Assembly: GCF_019649055.1 (NCBI RefSeq)
Contig: NW_026570225.1
Location: 2,604,001 to 2,668,000, forward strand
Source: Paramacrobiotus metropolitanus
Taxonomy: Eukaryota > Tardigrada > Eutardigrada > Parachela > Macrobiotidae
Direction of reading: 5' to 3'
DNA length: 64,000 bases
A program made the translations under genes and the position numbers. Below are positions 25,001-43,313 of the stretch, piece by piece (the first letter of the stretch is position 1; every line of letters starts with the position of its first letter). The notes below the pieces were generated by a model, which saw nothing but the letters and a program-made list of their open reading frames with translations, had not been told where the DNA came from and made no database searches.

Positions 25001-25907
25001 TCAAGAGCAGACGCATCTGGATTTAGGTATACGTGCGTCCAGAGTTTTTTTGAATGTTAGTGACGTGGGTTGTATGCTTCTACAATTTTTGTTAATAAGG
25101 TCACTTCACATAAACAGTATAAGATCTACGGTATCTAGAGGTTGCTGTGAAAACTTTCGTCGGGCTTTGCTACAAAATCTTTGTGAGTCAGTGTGGCAGT
25201 GAAAATCATATTATAGGATTTGCTGTACTCTAGGTTGCCTTTAAACGATTTATTGGAAAGTCGGAGGATGTTGGAAAGGCGCTGCTGCTTACCTCGACGA
25301 TGGCAGCCTTTATTACCGTGATAGCCTGGCCTATCGTAATAATTTTATATGTAAATGGCGTGGAGTACTGGAATTGGGAAACATTTCCCTGGGCTACCGT
25401 GTGTATTTCTTCATCACTGACGTTAGGTAAATACCTACGATAGTTGCTGTCGATGTAGACTGCATGCACCGACTTTATTTTTAAGTGTGCAGGAATCGGT
25501 GGATTCAAGGTATCGTTAGACGTTAATAAGTCGCTGTGACAATTTTTTTGCAGTGTCCATTTCCATGTTCAATCTGTGTCTCACGTTGACAAGTCCACTG
25601 ATTATGACTCTCAGCAAGCTTTTAGGAATACCGTTTAATTATGGTACTATATTCCATTCAATACCGCTTCACTACGCATTTGTGGTAAGATACCAAAATG
25701 TTTGCAGTTGTCGACGCTTTATTTTGGAACCATGTGTTTGATGAATTTCAAGCAATTGGTTGCGTGTTGATCGCTGTTGGATTTGTGGCCATTGCGATGC
25801 CGGAAAGGATGATTGCTATTGAGTATTTAAAAAAGCGATTTAAGCGCGAAGTGGTTATTCCGGTCAGCACGGGGCCTTTGGATTCGGAACGGATTACCAA
25901 ACTGTGA
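22045..25907 (+). CDS. SLC35F3/F4-like transporter, copy E (one non-canonical intron)
   Basis: Seven exons by alignment: 22045-22369, 22695-22998, 24532-24751, 24857-24982, 25234-25426, 25554-25643, 25708-25907; 1458 bases, 485 residues. Phases 1,2,0,0,1,1 agree with the other copies. The acidic N-terminal tail is the longest of the five. Family signals are FSAPFFIVYF in exon 2 and VAFKRFIGKSEDVGKALLL in exon 5. Exon 4 has the same 126-base length as in A, B and C, but is followed by ATATGA instead of a GT donor. Reading through meets a TGA two codons later. Either an AT-AG intron is used, or the gene is truncated or decaying. Intron 2 (1533 bases) carries a miniature transposon. The divergence of exon 3 and the missing donor make activity less certain than for copies A-D. 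Confidence 0.75.
23176..23497. mobile_element. Miniature inverted-repeat transposable element (MITE), TA-flanked
   Basis: The ends are perfect 21-base inverted repeats: TACCGTAAAAATCGAATTATA at 23176-23196 and its complement at 23477-23497. If the outer TA on each side is the target duplication, the element starts CCGTAAAAATCG, a pattern typical of Tc1/mariner-type non-autonomous elements. The interior is G-rich on the plus strand. It contains about 50-base direct repeats (near 23229-23281 and 23431-23483) and a related segment near 23385-23424, each with GGGCTT followed by a run of seven G and then TATAATT-like sequence. No coding capacity. It sits in intron 2 of transporter copy E. Confidence 0.85.
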
Positions 25908-26517
25908 TATACTGCAGACTTGCTAAGTCTGCAGTTGCGGTACCTCGTTTACTGGCGGACGGAAAGTCCTACCGGTGTTACATTGATCTCTTTCGGCGTT
26001 TGCCATAGTCTGTTGACTCTCTTTGCTTTTACTGAGTTTAACATTGATTTTACCGTCCTTTCTTCAGTTACGTCGCTATGTGTCGTTTATTTATTATTGA
26101 GAAAATTGGAAAAGATACAGTATTCTAATTTGCGTGTCATTTGCAGCATATTTGCGTGTCGTTTGCAACATAAGTTCTTATTTTTATGCCGACCTTGCAC
26201 TAGGTAGTTTGTGCACTAGGTAGTTTTGATCACTGTCAAAAGTCAAAACGAACTCAGTAAGTGAAAGCAACAATACAAAATAAAATGCTGCGAACTGCAA
26301 TTGCAATAATTCCTGAAAATTTTCCGAAATAACAAAACAAACATGATATCCTAATATTAATTCCAAAGGACACAAGCGTCTAAACCTGTACATAGAGATA
26401 TGCATATAACTGCATGGGGACAACTATGGAAAAAAATACAATCAAAAATTCAAAATTAATACAACTGGTCATCGCTTGAAATGCAGATCTGATCGTTCTT
26501 TTCCCTGAGAACACTGC
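25908..26517. other. Intergenic, between convergent genes
   Basis: About 0.6 kb between the 3' ends of transporter copy E (plus) and the PHD-finger gene (minus). Only 3' untranslated sequence and spacer are expected; no further gene was recognised. Confidence 0.5.
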
Positions 26518-27018
26518 TCAGTTACCCTCATCCGAGCTGTCCGTCTCACTGGACGAGATGTCTCCGATGGCGTACTCCTGAATTAATCGATCGTGTTCGG
26601 CTTTGGTCTTGGCTTCACTGATCGCGGTAAACGCGACAGTCGGCTGGACAGCTGACCCTGTCTTGACAACAGGAGAGACGTTAACTGCGGCTTTCGGGGC
26701 GGGTGCAGCTTTACTGCAGCTGCTACGGAGTGCGGTATTCCTGGATGGCAGAGACCGAACAGCCGTTTTCACAGCTAGCGCACGCGGAGCAGCGGTAGCC
26801 TTCCTGCCGATTTCAGCCGCACTAACTGACCCACTTCCGGAACGGCGGGCTTCGCATGTCGGGCAGTAATACTTCAGGTGTTTCAGCTGCTCCCACGTCA
26901 GCTGCAGACAAGTTCCATGGCTCCAAGCGTTGCACTCTTCACAAAAGACTTTCCCACGAAAGTATGTCATATCACTCGATTGCACCAAATGCTGATGACA
27001 AGTCCCGCATCGAGTCAT
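26518..27018 (-). CDS. Small PHD-finger protein, intronless
   Basis: Single open frame of 166 residues with ATG at 27018. Residues 4-55 form a PHD-type zinc finger: C4-x2-C7, C26-x2-C29, H34-x2-C37, C52-x2-C55. The typical Trp lies two positions before the histidine (CNAWSHGTC), and the last pair sits in YYCPTC. PHD fingers usually read histone H3 tail methylation or bind chromatin partners, so a nuclear chromatin role is inferred. The middle is low-complexity, Ala/Ser/Lys-rich and basic; the end is acidic (SSSETDSSDEGN). I see no second domain and cannot match it to a named protein. The absence of introns is unusual beside the multi-exon genes around it and is compatible with a retrocopy. 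780 bases separate it from the divergent FBXO22-like gene. Confidence 0.75.
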   Translation of the reverse strand: MTRCGTCHQHLVQSSDMTYFRGKVFCEECNAWSHGTCLQLTWEQLKHLKYYCPTCEARRSGSGSVSAAEIGRKATAAPRALAVKTAVRSLPSRNTALRSSCSKAAPAPKAAVNVSPVVKTGSAVQPTVAFTAISEAKTKAEHDRLIQEYAIGDISSSETDSSDEGN

Positions 27019-27798
27019 GGTGTTAGCAATGAGTCAGCTGACGATAGATAAATTGATCATACGACAGAAAGAAACAGTAAGTCGTAGAAGAACCCTGGTC
27101 AACAATACATACAGGGTACACCGCCAATGGACAAAAAGTATTATTAGGGAAGCTGGTTCATAAAAGAAATTACAGGAAAAACAAGTAAAAAGGCAAGTAA
27201 TCTTACGTGATTTTAACGGTCAACTAAATGATTTCTGGTTCAAAAATCATATGATCATCAGGAAACAAGGATTTCCCAATCACAATACACGACACAGCAG
27301 GCCAGTAGCGAACGCGAATCGTTGTAGCTCTGAGCACCCACACGACATGCTGCATGGGGTCATTGGAATTTAGGATGAAGCCTCGAGGGATGACGGAATG
27401 AAATGGTCAAGCACTGGCAAAATTAAAATAAAAAGGTTAATATATTTTGAACTAAAAACTGTAACGAAACTAATGGAATGCAGCTACTTTTCGGAGGAAA
27501 TCGGACCTTTGACATCCGTTATAGTAAAGGCTAAAGCATGTTTAGCGGTGTAAAGTGGCACTGTAAACAGGAACAGGGCTGAGCCAGATCCTTACCTACT
27601 GCAACGCTAGAAAAATCGAAAAATCAAAACTTTCTTCTTTTTTGGTCTTCTTTGCAAATAAAATTTAGTAAATTATAGTAGTATTAACTATTAAGTACCT
27701 TTTTATTCTAATAATTACAGTGTTGCTGTTATGAGTTTTCATTGTTTTGATCACTACATTTAATGTTTAAATTTCCGTTGCTTTAAACTAGAGCGAAG
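27019..27798. promoter_or_regulatory. Divergent promoter region, PHD gene / FBXO22-like gene
   Basis: 780 bases between two divergently transcribed starts (minus-strand ATG at 27018, plus-strand ATG at 27799). It must contain both promoters and 5' leaders, and may be a shared bidirectional promoter. No TATA box or other named element could be assigned with confidence. Confidence 0.4.
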
Positions 27799-29499
27799 AT
27801 GAACAGCAATCTTGCACGCATCGCAGCCAATGTAGAACGTGGTTACGGGGAACATATCAGGACTTGGACAATCCATCCAGCACCGGAATTGCGAGCGAAA
27901 CATTCCCGAAAAAAGAAGAAATCTGTGTCACCGAAGGAGGTACGTGTATAGCCATAATCAAGTAATGTTTCCCAATTTATGGTGGTGCGTTTTATTGTAG
28001 AATGCTTAGTGTACTGTAAGTGTAAAGCGTTATTTACTATTTCCATGTTTGGCAGCAAGCCAAGGAAGACGTCTGCGCATTTCGCAGCGACGAGGAATCT
28101 CTGGCTGCATATTGCTTGCTGAATCCCAACCTGTTCTTTACTAAGCATGTCTTCAGCCATCTCCCCATTCTCGATTTGCGGTCCTGTGCGGTAGTGTGTA
28201 GCTCATTTTTACCTCTGGCACGCGACGAGATCCAGCGTCGCAACAATACTGCGTTTATTGTCGGCCGGAAGATGCCCGTTTTGGACGCGCGCGTCTTCAT
28301 CGGTGCAGCGCTGTTTGACATGTGGGTCGAGAAGCCGAACGATCCCTATTTGCTCATGATTATCAAGAATCCCGACATGCACCCGCCAGGCTACATGGGG
28401 GAAGCCAAAGACACACTGTACAGTCTCCTACCCAACTCCAACTCCGACGCGCCTAAGCCAGCCAATGGCGAAGGCTTCTCCTTTCCCAAACGCTTCTTGG
28501 AACATGTGCCCGTCTTGGGAGTTAACATTTTTACCTTTAACGGGAAGGATGAGCCGATGAAAAGGGACAGGACATTCGCTATATATTATGTGCCTGCTAT
28601 ACGTGGTCTCATAATACGAAAGTAAGTACGATTAATTCGGGACCATAAAGTAATAACCAAGCGGTTCTGTGCCTTGGAAAATAATTAAGGAAAGCATTCC
28701 GAATCTCCGATAGACATTTGCCTTTTTTAAAAATGCATTTTATCTGCATTTATGGTTTGCGCAGTCTTCGCACAAAGCGCCTTTGACGACTAAAAGCGAA
28801 GGTAGACTCTAATGGCGTGGTTCGGGATTCCAGTAATCTGATGAAAGCTGTTGTAGGCTTATTTTAACCGTTTTCGACCACGCCATTCGCGTTGCCCACT
28901 TTGCTTCCCTGCGCCACAGCATGGACGATCTGACCGGCGACGACGCGACGACATGCCAGCCAAGGGGCTTTTTTCTTGTTACAAATTGTAGCGCCCTGGG
29001 TGTGCCCTGTCCAGAAGTTCTGGACACTCCCTTCTGCAGCGTGCGCTGTGTACTGCAGGAGCGTGTGGATGTTGCCTATGTGTTTGCTGGGAAGCCCATC
29101 AAATGCGCCAGCATATGGCTGGACCGGGAGATGCATAAGGGCAACATGGACGATATCCGGCGCGAATTTAAGAAAATCCGCCCGGATAAGTTGACCAAGG
29201 ATGCTGTCGACATATTTGCCCTCTTCTTCACCACCGGCCGTTTAACCACGCCAGCTGGACTGCCGCTGACCGAAAAAAGCTGCATACAGGAGGAAGTGGA
29301 GGTTTTTAAGAGTTTCTTTTCTACCGCGAAACTAATTGGATGTAGCATTCCTGCCGGTGGAGCGATTTTCGGGAATACGGCGTGCAGTGTGTGGCAGACT
29401 GCTGATGTGGAGGATCGCAAGGTGAAATCCATGCAGTACAGTCGACATCCTCATACTCCGAGGAAATCAATATTTTTTATTGTTGCTGCATCGAAGTAA
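27799..29499 (+). CDS. FBXO22: F-box only protein 22-like (F-box + FIST C domain)
   Basis: Three exons, 27799-27939, 28056-28621 and 28857-29499, give 1350 bases and 449 residues (human FBXO22 is about 400). A lysine-rich N-terminal segment (KHSRKKKKSVSPKE) precedes an F-box-like stretch (FSHLPILDLRSCAVVCSSF, about residues 75-93). The C-terminal half resembles the FIST C region of FBXO22: ALFFTTGR, EEVEVFKSFFSTAKLIGC and PAGGAIFGN line up with the human FACVGRG, EADAFRKFFPSVPLFGF and GNGEIG segments. By homology it is the substrate-binding subunit of an SCF (SKP1-CUL1-F-box) ubiquitin ligase. Substrates cannot be read from the sequence. Exon joins keep frame in phases 0 and 2. Similarity is moderate, so the symbol means nearest family, not proven orthology. 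Confidence 0.72.
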
Positions 29500-30131
29500 A
29501 CGCCGTCCAGGACGGATTGCGATTTACCTTGTACCTCCTGTATCTACCATATTTGAATACAAAAACTGCGGTGATCCTTTCTGGTTTCTTTGCTCATGTT
29601 GTCGCACGTTTTGGCTGTGGTCGGCTGGCTAATTAAGTACTTGTATCCGGTTTTCTTTTGTGAAATAGATGCCCTTAGTACAACTTACGTGTTACTGTTT
29701 TACCGTATATGCTTGTCAGATATTATGTGAACTGTGAAGATGTTTTGAAACTTTTCCGTAGCCAAATTATTTGACGAAAGTATGATGCAGCAGAACGATT
29801 GACAGTTGCCGTAATTAAAATCATCCCAAATTTTATTCTGTTTATAAATCCTCACTTCAAAGTCTAAACTGTTCAGCGTGTATTGAAATACAGTTTTTCG
29901 GCGATCGTCTGGCCACGATAAATGCCACCAGAAACACCTTATCACCAACTGCAATATCATTCATCACCTCACTGACAAAATGCTCTCGAGAAGTCAAGTC
30001 CTGACTGTCATTCTGACTCGTTCAACCACTTTTTAAACAAAATTTAAAAGTAGTTCGCATTCTGTATCATCAAAATACAAACTATAAATAATATTCCATT
30101 TCACACCAATCACATCGCTGTAATTTCGTGC
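29500..30131. other. Intergenic, between convergent F-box genes
   Basis: 0.63 kb between the stop codons of the FBXO22-like gene (plus) and FBXO9 (minus). Holds the two 3' untranslated regions; no other feature was recognised. Confidence 0.5.
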
Positions 30132-31760
30132 TTACTCCAACGGATTTTCAGACGAACCCGTATAACTTTTCACGCGTGAAAAAAACGATGATGGAAACTG
30201 TTGATGAACATCCACCAGAGAATGCGTTTCGATTTTGCTAAAAAGAAAATCCAGCTTTTATTATTTTAGAATTCTTGCTTTCTAAACCGGCAATAATTTA
30301 GCATACACATACGAAACGAAACCACGCACCCAATTTTCCGTGTGATGGAATACCTTTTCCAGTCAAGTCTGCCATGCAATCGGCCTCTCGAACTCCGAAT
30401 AGCCAATTCCTGCGGAAATGTTATGTTTATAACGTCTCATTTATTTTGAACACAGAAATAACAATAGCTCCCGCCGCCTGGCCCAGTAGCCTACCATCAC
30501 CAGCGTTTCCGTGCCTTCCTTCTTGCTGTTGCGCTTATTCCGTGTTTGTCGTTGCCCCATATCGTCTTTATACAAATCCCGTTTCAGATAAATAGTCACT
30601 CCCTCCCCATCGGGAGTCAACCGAAAACATCCTGTCAAAATAACACAACCAGTACTGCTGGAGATATTCGCTTGTTGTTTGGTCCGCAATCGAGGCACGA
30701 CATTCAAGGGCTCATCTTAAACCAAAAACGACTGGAAAACAGCATTAACTATAAAATTTGCCACCCTTTGGTTTACCTGGCGTGTTAGCATACAAAACAG
30801 TGCCATCGGCGAAAAACCGGAAAAAGCGATAATAATACACCGTATGCCAAGGCCGATAATTTGAATTCTGATCGATAAAGGACGCTTCACCAGGACGGAT
30901 ATACGAAATGCGGCTTATATATACTCCATTGAAACGGATCTGCGGGCGCTGAATGAACATCTGCCTCCACGATCCGTAATTCAGCGCTTCGGGGCGTTCG
31001 CATAATTTGCCCCAGATGCGCATGCAGGCCAACCGCCAGACTGCATCATCCCTTCCCGTCCGGTAAAATCCCCGACAGACAATCGTAAAACGTTCCAAGG
31101 AAAGCATATCCAGTTCGGACGAGACGAGCCACTGCGTAATGTACTGCAGAACTTCGAGCGGCAAGGCGCTGATATGGGTGTCGGTGTCTCCTAAAGGATA
31201 CTCCGGGAGACACGTTCCGTACACTAGAGTGTCGTAAGTGAGCAGACGTTCCAGGATGTCTTCCTCAGTCTCCTGTTCATCATCCATTTCTTGTGGAGAC
31301 AATGTGGGCACCTGGCGCGGTGCCACATCAGCCACGCGATTTTTCGGTTTAACGGCAGCGGATTTCTCCATTTTGAACTCAATATCGGGATCCAACTGCA
31401 TGGCGTGCCGGTAAAGACTAATGGCTTCGTAGACGCGTCCATTGCGCTCTTCTTTCATTCCTTCGCGAAAAATTTCTGCTGCCTAATGTTCACAAGCAGA
31501 ACCAAGTTAGTACCAGAAAGTTTTCACCACTGGAAAATTCTACTGACTCGTGCTATGTACATCCTTACAATTTCAAATGTGGATCGGCTGCAATCCGTTA
31601 CGTTTGGATCATGCGAAGTTTCCTCGTGATATCCGCCTGTTGTTGGGCCGGCGGGTACGGCAGTCTTTGCGCCAAGTTCTTGTTTCCACCGTTCGCGGAA
31701 CATCTGCAACTCCAAGTTACGCTCGTCCTGCGTTGTCGCGAAATCTTCCTCCAAGTCCAT
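30132..31760 (-). CDS. FBXO9: F-box only protein 9
   Basis: Five exons, 31760-31602, 31482-30777, 30715-30495, 30409-30330, 30237-30132; 1272 bases, 423 residues, close to the human length of about 440. Residues about 54-88 are a TPR-like helix pair (EGMKEERNGRVYEAISLYRH). The F-box starts near residue 157 (ISALPLEVLQYITQWLVSS ... CRGFY) and is followed by the FBXO9-specific region with WRLACMRIWG, RFNGVYISRISYIRPGE and VVPRLRTKQ. The last exon has SSFFSRVKSYTGSSENPLE, matching the human LFFARVRSYTAFSERPL end. Exons 4 and 5 were placed by alignment length: after Trp the joined sequence differs from human by two residues. FBXO9 is the substrate adaptor of an SCF ubiquitin ligase known to act on TEL2 and TTI1 in mammals. 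Convergent with the FBXO22-like gene. Confidence 0.93.
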
Positions 31761-33712
31761 CGTTTGGATAATTCAGACTAGTCGCGGCCCCAAAATTAAA
31801 CCTATTCGATTTAGTTGAAATACTAACCGTTTGAAATGGCAAAACTCAACGGATTCACCGTGTGAATACGTACCTGCCCGTGAAAACCTGCCCATCGACA
31901 ACTGCATTGCACAACATATACCACCTGCAAATTCCATGCAGACGCTGAGCATGGGAACAACCGGCACCTTCAATCACCCACAAAACATCGGAAGAAAGGG
32001 TCAGTAATTAATTTATAGAAGCTTGATTTACTACGTGTCTACAGTGTGGTTTTAATTAAGTAATCATACTAAGTACTGCTTACTGGTTAGTGCTTAATAC
32101 GTTTTCCGTTTTTGTTTACGATTTTGAAGGGAAGAGTGCTTGTCTCGTACAGAGCGAAACATGTGATTATGAAAGCGTCCTTGTCGAAGTCGAAGTCGGA
32201 CCATTTGGAATGACGCAAACCTCTCGTGAATCACGCACGATTTGCTTCTTCGGCTATTCCACAGCCTGTGGATCGACGTGATTCACTGCAGCATTCCGCT
32301 ACCTTTATTTGCCACTTCAAATTGCGATGGTAAAACTTTCATATTTCTTTCAAAATTGTCGCCGTTCTTTTGGGATTGACGGATTGTTAGGATGTTAGTT
32401 TTCTGAGTTCTCTTTTGAAGTTTCCCATGCACCGGTACACTATTATAAAAACTATTGAGTGCTCAGCGCCTCAGCCTGTTTGTTTATTTCCGACGTATCT
32501 GACGATGTGAATGTGGTTGGTTATTGATTTCTGAATTTTCTCCTGTTATTTGGTTTTAATTTTCGGATTATGTGGATTTCCCTTTCCTGTATGAATTTAT
32601 CAGTGCCCGTAACTGTAAGTACTGTAGCGTTTTTCATCTGTAATTTTTTAAAACTTTTTGTAACGATTTGAGTAGTAGCGGAAATTCTATGAGCAACATC
32701 TGTGATCACCGTCGCTACTGGCGTCAGTGGCGAGCGACAAATTGATTATAAATAATTTAAAATCACAGTTTTCGTGAGCATACCAAAATTGAAAGTACGT
32801 GTATACCTGTCTACTACCGAACAAGAGTCGTGTTCCTGGCTTTTTGGGATTTAATGTACTTAATGCAAAGTTTTGGTTATGTGCTTCCCTTTTATAGCCT
32901 GAGGTTCTGACTTTGAGCTGTGTTAATCAGGTGAATAAGTGATATATATGTATTTAGTTTTATGAATTCCGGGTGGATTGTAATACCTGTTACCCTTTTA
33001 CGATGAAGAGTTGTGTCACACTCGTTTCATTAATAAATTGGCCAAGACCCGAAAAGAATCGAAGGGCCTTATTATTTATAGCGTTTGGCTTTCAAATTAG
33101 TACGGTACCTTAATGGTAAGCATAACGTTGATCAGATTGAAGAGATGTGGTTTTAAGGCGATGGGTTACTTAATTCGATAAAGATAATTTTATCTCGGGA
33201 TGCACGGTATCGGTGATTGTAGTAACTGTTACGTCTGTATATTTTACCTGTAATTGTTAGCCTTATAATACAAACTTCCTGCTCGATTTATTCCGCTTTG
33301 GCTATCTGAATCATCAGTTCTGCTAATTTGGTAATGCGTGTTGGTACTGTGTGTAACTTATTGTTAGAATTAGTTATCAAAAGTTTTAAAATAGTTGCAT
33401 TCATCCGTCCTTGCGTATTCGGAAGTTAACGGTCTACATTAAAAACGTTAATTTGGATATCGTTCTCCGTTTGAAGTATTTACTTGGAAAAATTAGTAAA
33501 TTTGACTGAACTGTGATTTTTCACTGATGTGACTGATGTCCGATATTTTGTGAGCTTGATTGACAAGGCTCTTTTGCTCAGATAAATGGGGAAGCAGCCA
33601 CATTAACGACCATCCAATGGGCTTACTGCGGGAATGCTTATCCGTTTAATATCCATTTTGGATGAGGAAATAATGCTGTGATAAAGCGTGTCCGGGATTA
33701 TAGTTAGCGCGT
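31761..33712. promoter_or_regulatory. Divergent promoter region, FBXO9 / PI4KB
   Basis: Nearly 2 kb between two divergent start codons. It should contain both promoters, the 5' leaders and possibly non-coding first exons of PI4KB. The strand bias changes along it (T-rich on plus from about 32300). No further gene or named element was recognised. Confidence 0.4.
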
Positions 33713-40799
<7,087 letters not shown>

Positions 40800-41300
40800 A
40801 TTTTACGGAGATTAATGTGCATTGTTTGCGGCACGCCAGTGTGTTCTCGTTGAGTCTTTTGTTGCGCTGACGCGGGCGATGTAGACATTGGTAGCAAAGT
40901 GATTATGTTTGTTGGGCCTGATATTTTTACACAGATTTTATTATTTGGCACTGGAGTTCTGTCGTTTTACTCCGCAAGTCCGAAATGTTCCGTTCTGGTT
41001 TTTGGAATGTCTGTTATATCGTTTATTTGTGACCGGTCACGCTGTGCAGCTGTGTACTTTTTTAGCGCTATTTTATGTTTGTAATCGTCCTTTTTTGACG
41101 GCCTCGCTAAGCCCAGTATGTACAAACGTTATTAAAGACATCTAATTCAGAGGATAACAGGATTCAAGCCATAGAACGGAAGGCAATCTTGTACTACGAA
41201 ACATATGTCAGGTTTGCTATGGAGGAAAACATTACAATCGCACACAAGCCGAAACAATCATTTTGACTTAAACACGCAAACAGCAAACACATTCTTATCT
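40800..41300. other. Intergenic, between convergent PI4KB and UQCRB
   Basis: 0.5 kb between the stop codons of PI4KB (plus) and UQCRB (minus). Only 3' untranslated sequence is expected; the short open frames on the plus strand here show no family resemblance. Confidence 0.5.
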
Positions 41301-42058
41301 TCATTTTTTATTCCATGCAGCACGCTCGGCTTTTTCCGCTATCACTTCGTTCAGGTACGGCGTCAAGTAATGATGACCAGGCTGTAAAAGAAGAGCAAAT
41401 TGCTGAGAACGCCGGAGCGAATAGTCACGTAAGCTGATTTCCAGTGATTATATGGACTGCTTTCTTCATTTACGCGAGATTAAGAAATTCCATTACTGGT
41501 TGTAAGTCCCTTATGACAATGCTGCGGTGCATTCAAAAGTTTCAATATTATCCATCCCTGCTTTCTCCGCGCCGTAAAAGACGACGCGATTCTGTTGCTT
41601 ACATCGTCGTATTTCGTCCACAGCTGTTCAGGAAGGACTATCTTGTTGCGACTAAGCTGAATGGCGCGGTGCAGCCGGTGCGCGCGGGCGTCAAAGAGTT
41701 CCGCTGGCAGACGACGAACCGCTTCCCGCACATCGTCATGTCCATCACGGTACAAATCATCATGGTACAAGCCTTCAAAACAGCACATCATTCTCATGGT
41801 GAACCAACCAACACGCAACTCAGTCTTTGCCCGATGCTTACCATATTCTCTGGTGTCGTCTTTTTGGTATATCCATTTCTTCATGGTAGAATATATCAGT
41901 CCTAAAATTAACAAAAGTTTAATGCACGGAATCGGAAATGAAAAGCATCGCAAAAGAAATGACTGCTGGGACTCAGCCATGTCAGTGTTCAGTACTGTAC
42001 CGACACTATCCGCCACTCTTTTGGGAGTTGTCTTTGTTGGTAGCGATAAAGCAGCCAT
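41301..42058 (-). CDS. UQCRB: Cytochrome b-c1 complex subunit 7 (UQCRB)
   Basis: Four exons, 42058-42001, 41901-41842, 41772-41603, 41381-41301; 369 bases, 122 residues (human 111). Subunit of mitochondrial respiratory complex III, which passes electrons from ubiquinol to cytochrome c in the inner membrane. Recognisable motifs: GLYHDDLYRDGHDDVREAV, then RRLPAELFDARAHRLHRA and LPEQLWTKYDD, against human [22 protein letters not shown] and LPKEQWTKYEE. The last exon, YLTPYLNEVIAEKAERAAW, matches the human YLEPYLKEVIRERKEREEW end. The 69-base intron between exons 2 and 3 and the 73 and 99 base intron/spacer sizes are well within this genome's range. An unspliced reading of the region looks like a longer protein, but splicing restores the family fit exactly. 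Exon 1 is the weakest part, as its sequence is not conserved. Confidence 0.9.
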
Positions 42059-43313
42059 TATATGTGTTACAGCTGGACGACTTTTAAGAACGCATCCAGA
42101 TAAAGCCTGCTGAAAATATGTGCGGGAATATGCTAAAATAGGAACTACATATACTACTCTAGGATAGGAGCATTTTGATCTACGACAAAAATTTGTCGAA
42201 GTTGGAATTCTTCCCAAATCCTCGCTTGTTCAACTCAACCATTTGACACCACGCCTAGTTGGTGATTTTACACGGCAATACGCATGCAGCATTCGAGCTC
42301 GACGCGTACAAGATCTGCACGTGCACGGGCTTTGACAGCTAGAGGCAAGCTACATGCGCGCGGCATCTACGTGTAGGCAAGTGCCTCTCGTATGGAATAA
42401 TTCCGGTCATAAAAAAATAAGAAACAAATCTGGAAAAGAAGTGCCATGGGATCAAAAAGCATTCTGCTCGGACAACCTTTGACATCAAAATCGCACGTCA
42501 GATATGTTTACTATTACTATTTTGTACGCTCTTGTAAATTTGCAGACGATTTTGCTGCGGTGCTTCATGCAATGATTGCAAAGAAAGAAGCTGAAGGCGT
42601 GTTCGGTACTACACCGTCATACTCATCCCCAAACTTTATACTTGCATTGTCTTTTGGATTAAATTAAAGATGGAATTGATGGATGTTCCAAAAACCATAC
42701 TGGAACATCTACTGATTGTGCGGTTTTTTGCCGCACATGTACCGTACATGTATATAATAATTTGCACGACGTACCTACCGGAATTTGTAATTTGTTAGCT
42801 GCGGACTCACATGGACGAGCATGCAGGAGATATAATCTATGTTTACGATCAGTTACATTTATTTGTACTTGTAAAACGCAATCTGTAGCAAGTTAACAAC
42901 ACAGCTTTATTTAATGCGGGTAATAATTTTATAATAGCCTCTTCATATGCTGTCATATGACTGCCCAGCCTACCATCGGCGCGGTGTCGATCGGCAGTTC
43001 TATCGTTTCTACGTACATTTTTGAACCAGCAGAGGACGTACAGACTTCTACTGCAATCAAGAAATAAAATTTTACTTTCTTGTGTCACGGTTGTGCCTTT
43101 GGTGCGTCAGCATGCGCGTGGAGAAGCAGCGAATGTGGGCAAAATTACATGCCTATCATGCGACACAGTATGGTCAGAGCAGAATAATTTAATTAATGTG
43201 CATGTGCAGTGTCGGCGAAATCGTGACCTTTGCTTCGTTCCCGCTCAGAAGCCACTGCATACCGACCAGACGCGTTCGCACGGTTCGGATTGTGGTCAAC
43301 TGGTAATCACGGC
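42059..43313. promoter_or_regulatory. Divergent promoter region, UQCRB / MATH-BTB gene
   Basis: About 1.25 kb between divergent genes. It should hold both promoters. A possible short first coding exon of the MATH-BTB gene (ATG at 43111, donor after 43171) lies at its right end. Otherwise nothing was recognised. Confidence 0.35.

Noticed and set aside
41444-42113. Long plus-strand open frames opposite UQCRB
   Set aside because: They are antisense shadows of the conserved UQCRB exons and show no family resemblance.
41480-42217. A 245-codon open frame on the minus strand over UQCRB
   Set aside because: It reads through two introns. Splicing at GTAAGC/GAAG and GTACAG/TTTTAG removes the non-conserved segments and gives a protein of normal UQCRB length; the true C terminus is in a further exon at 41381-41301.
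42446-42667. Candidate first exon of the MATH-BTB gene
   Set aside because: No donor in the needed phase 1 follows it in frame; the 43111 ATG exon is the better alternative.
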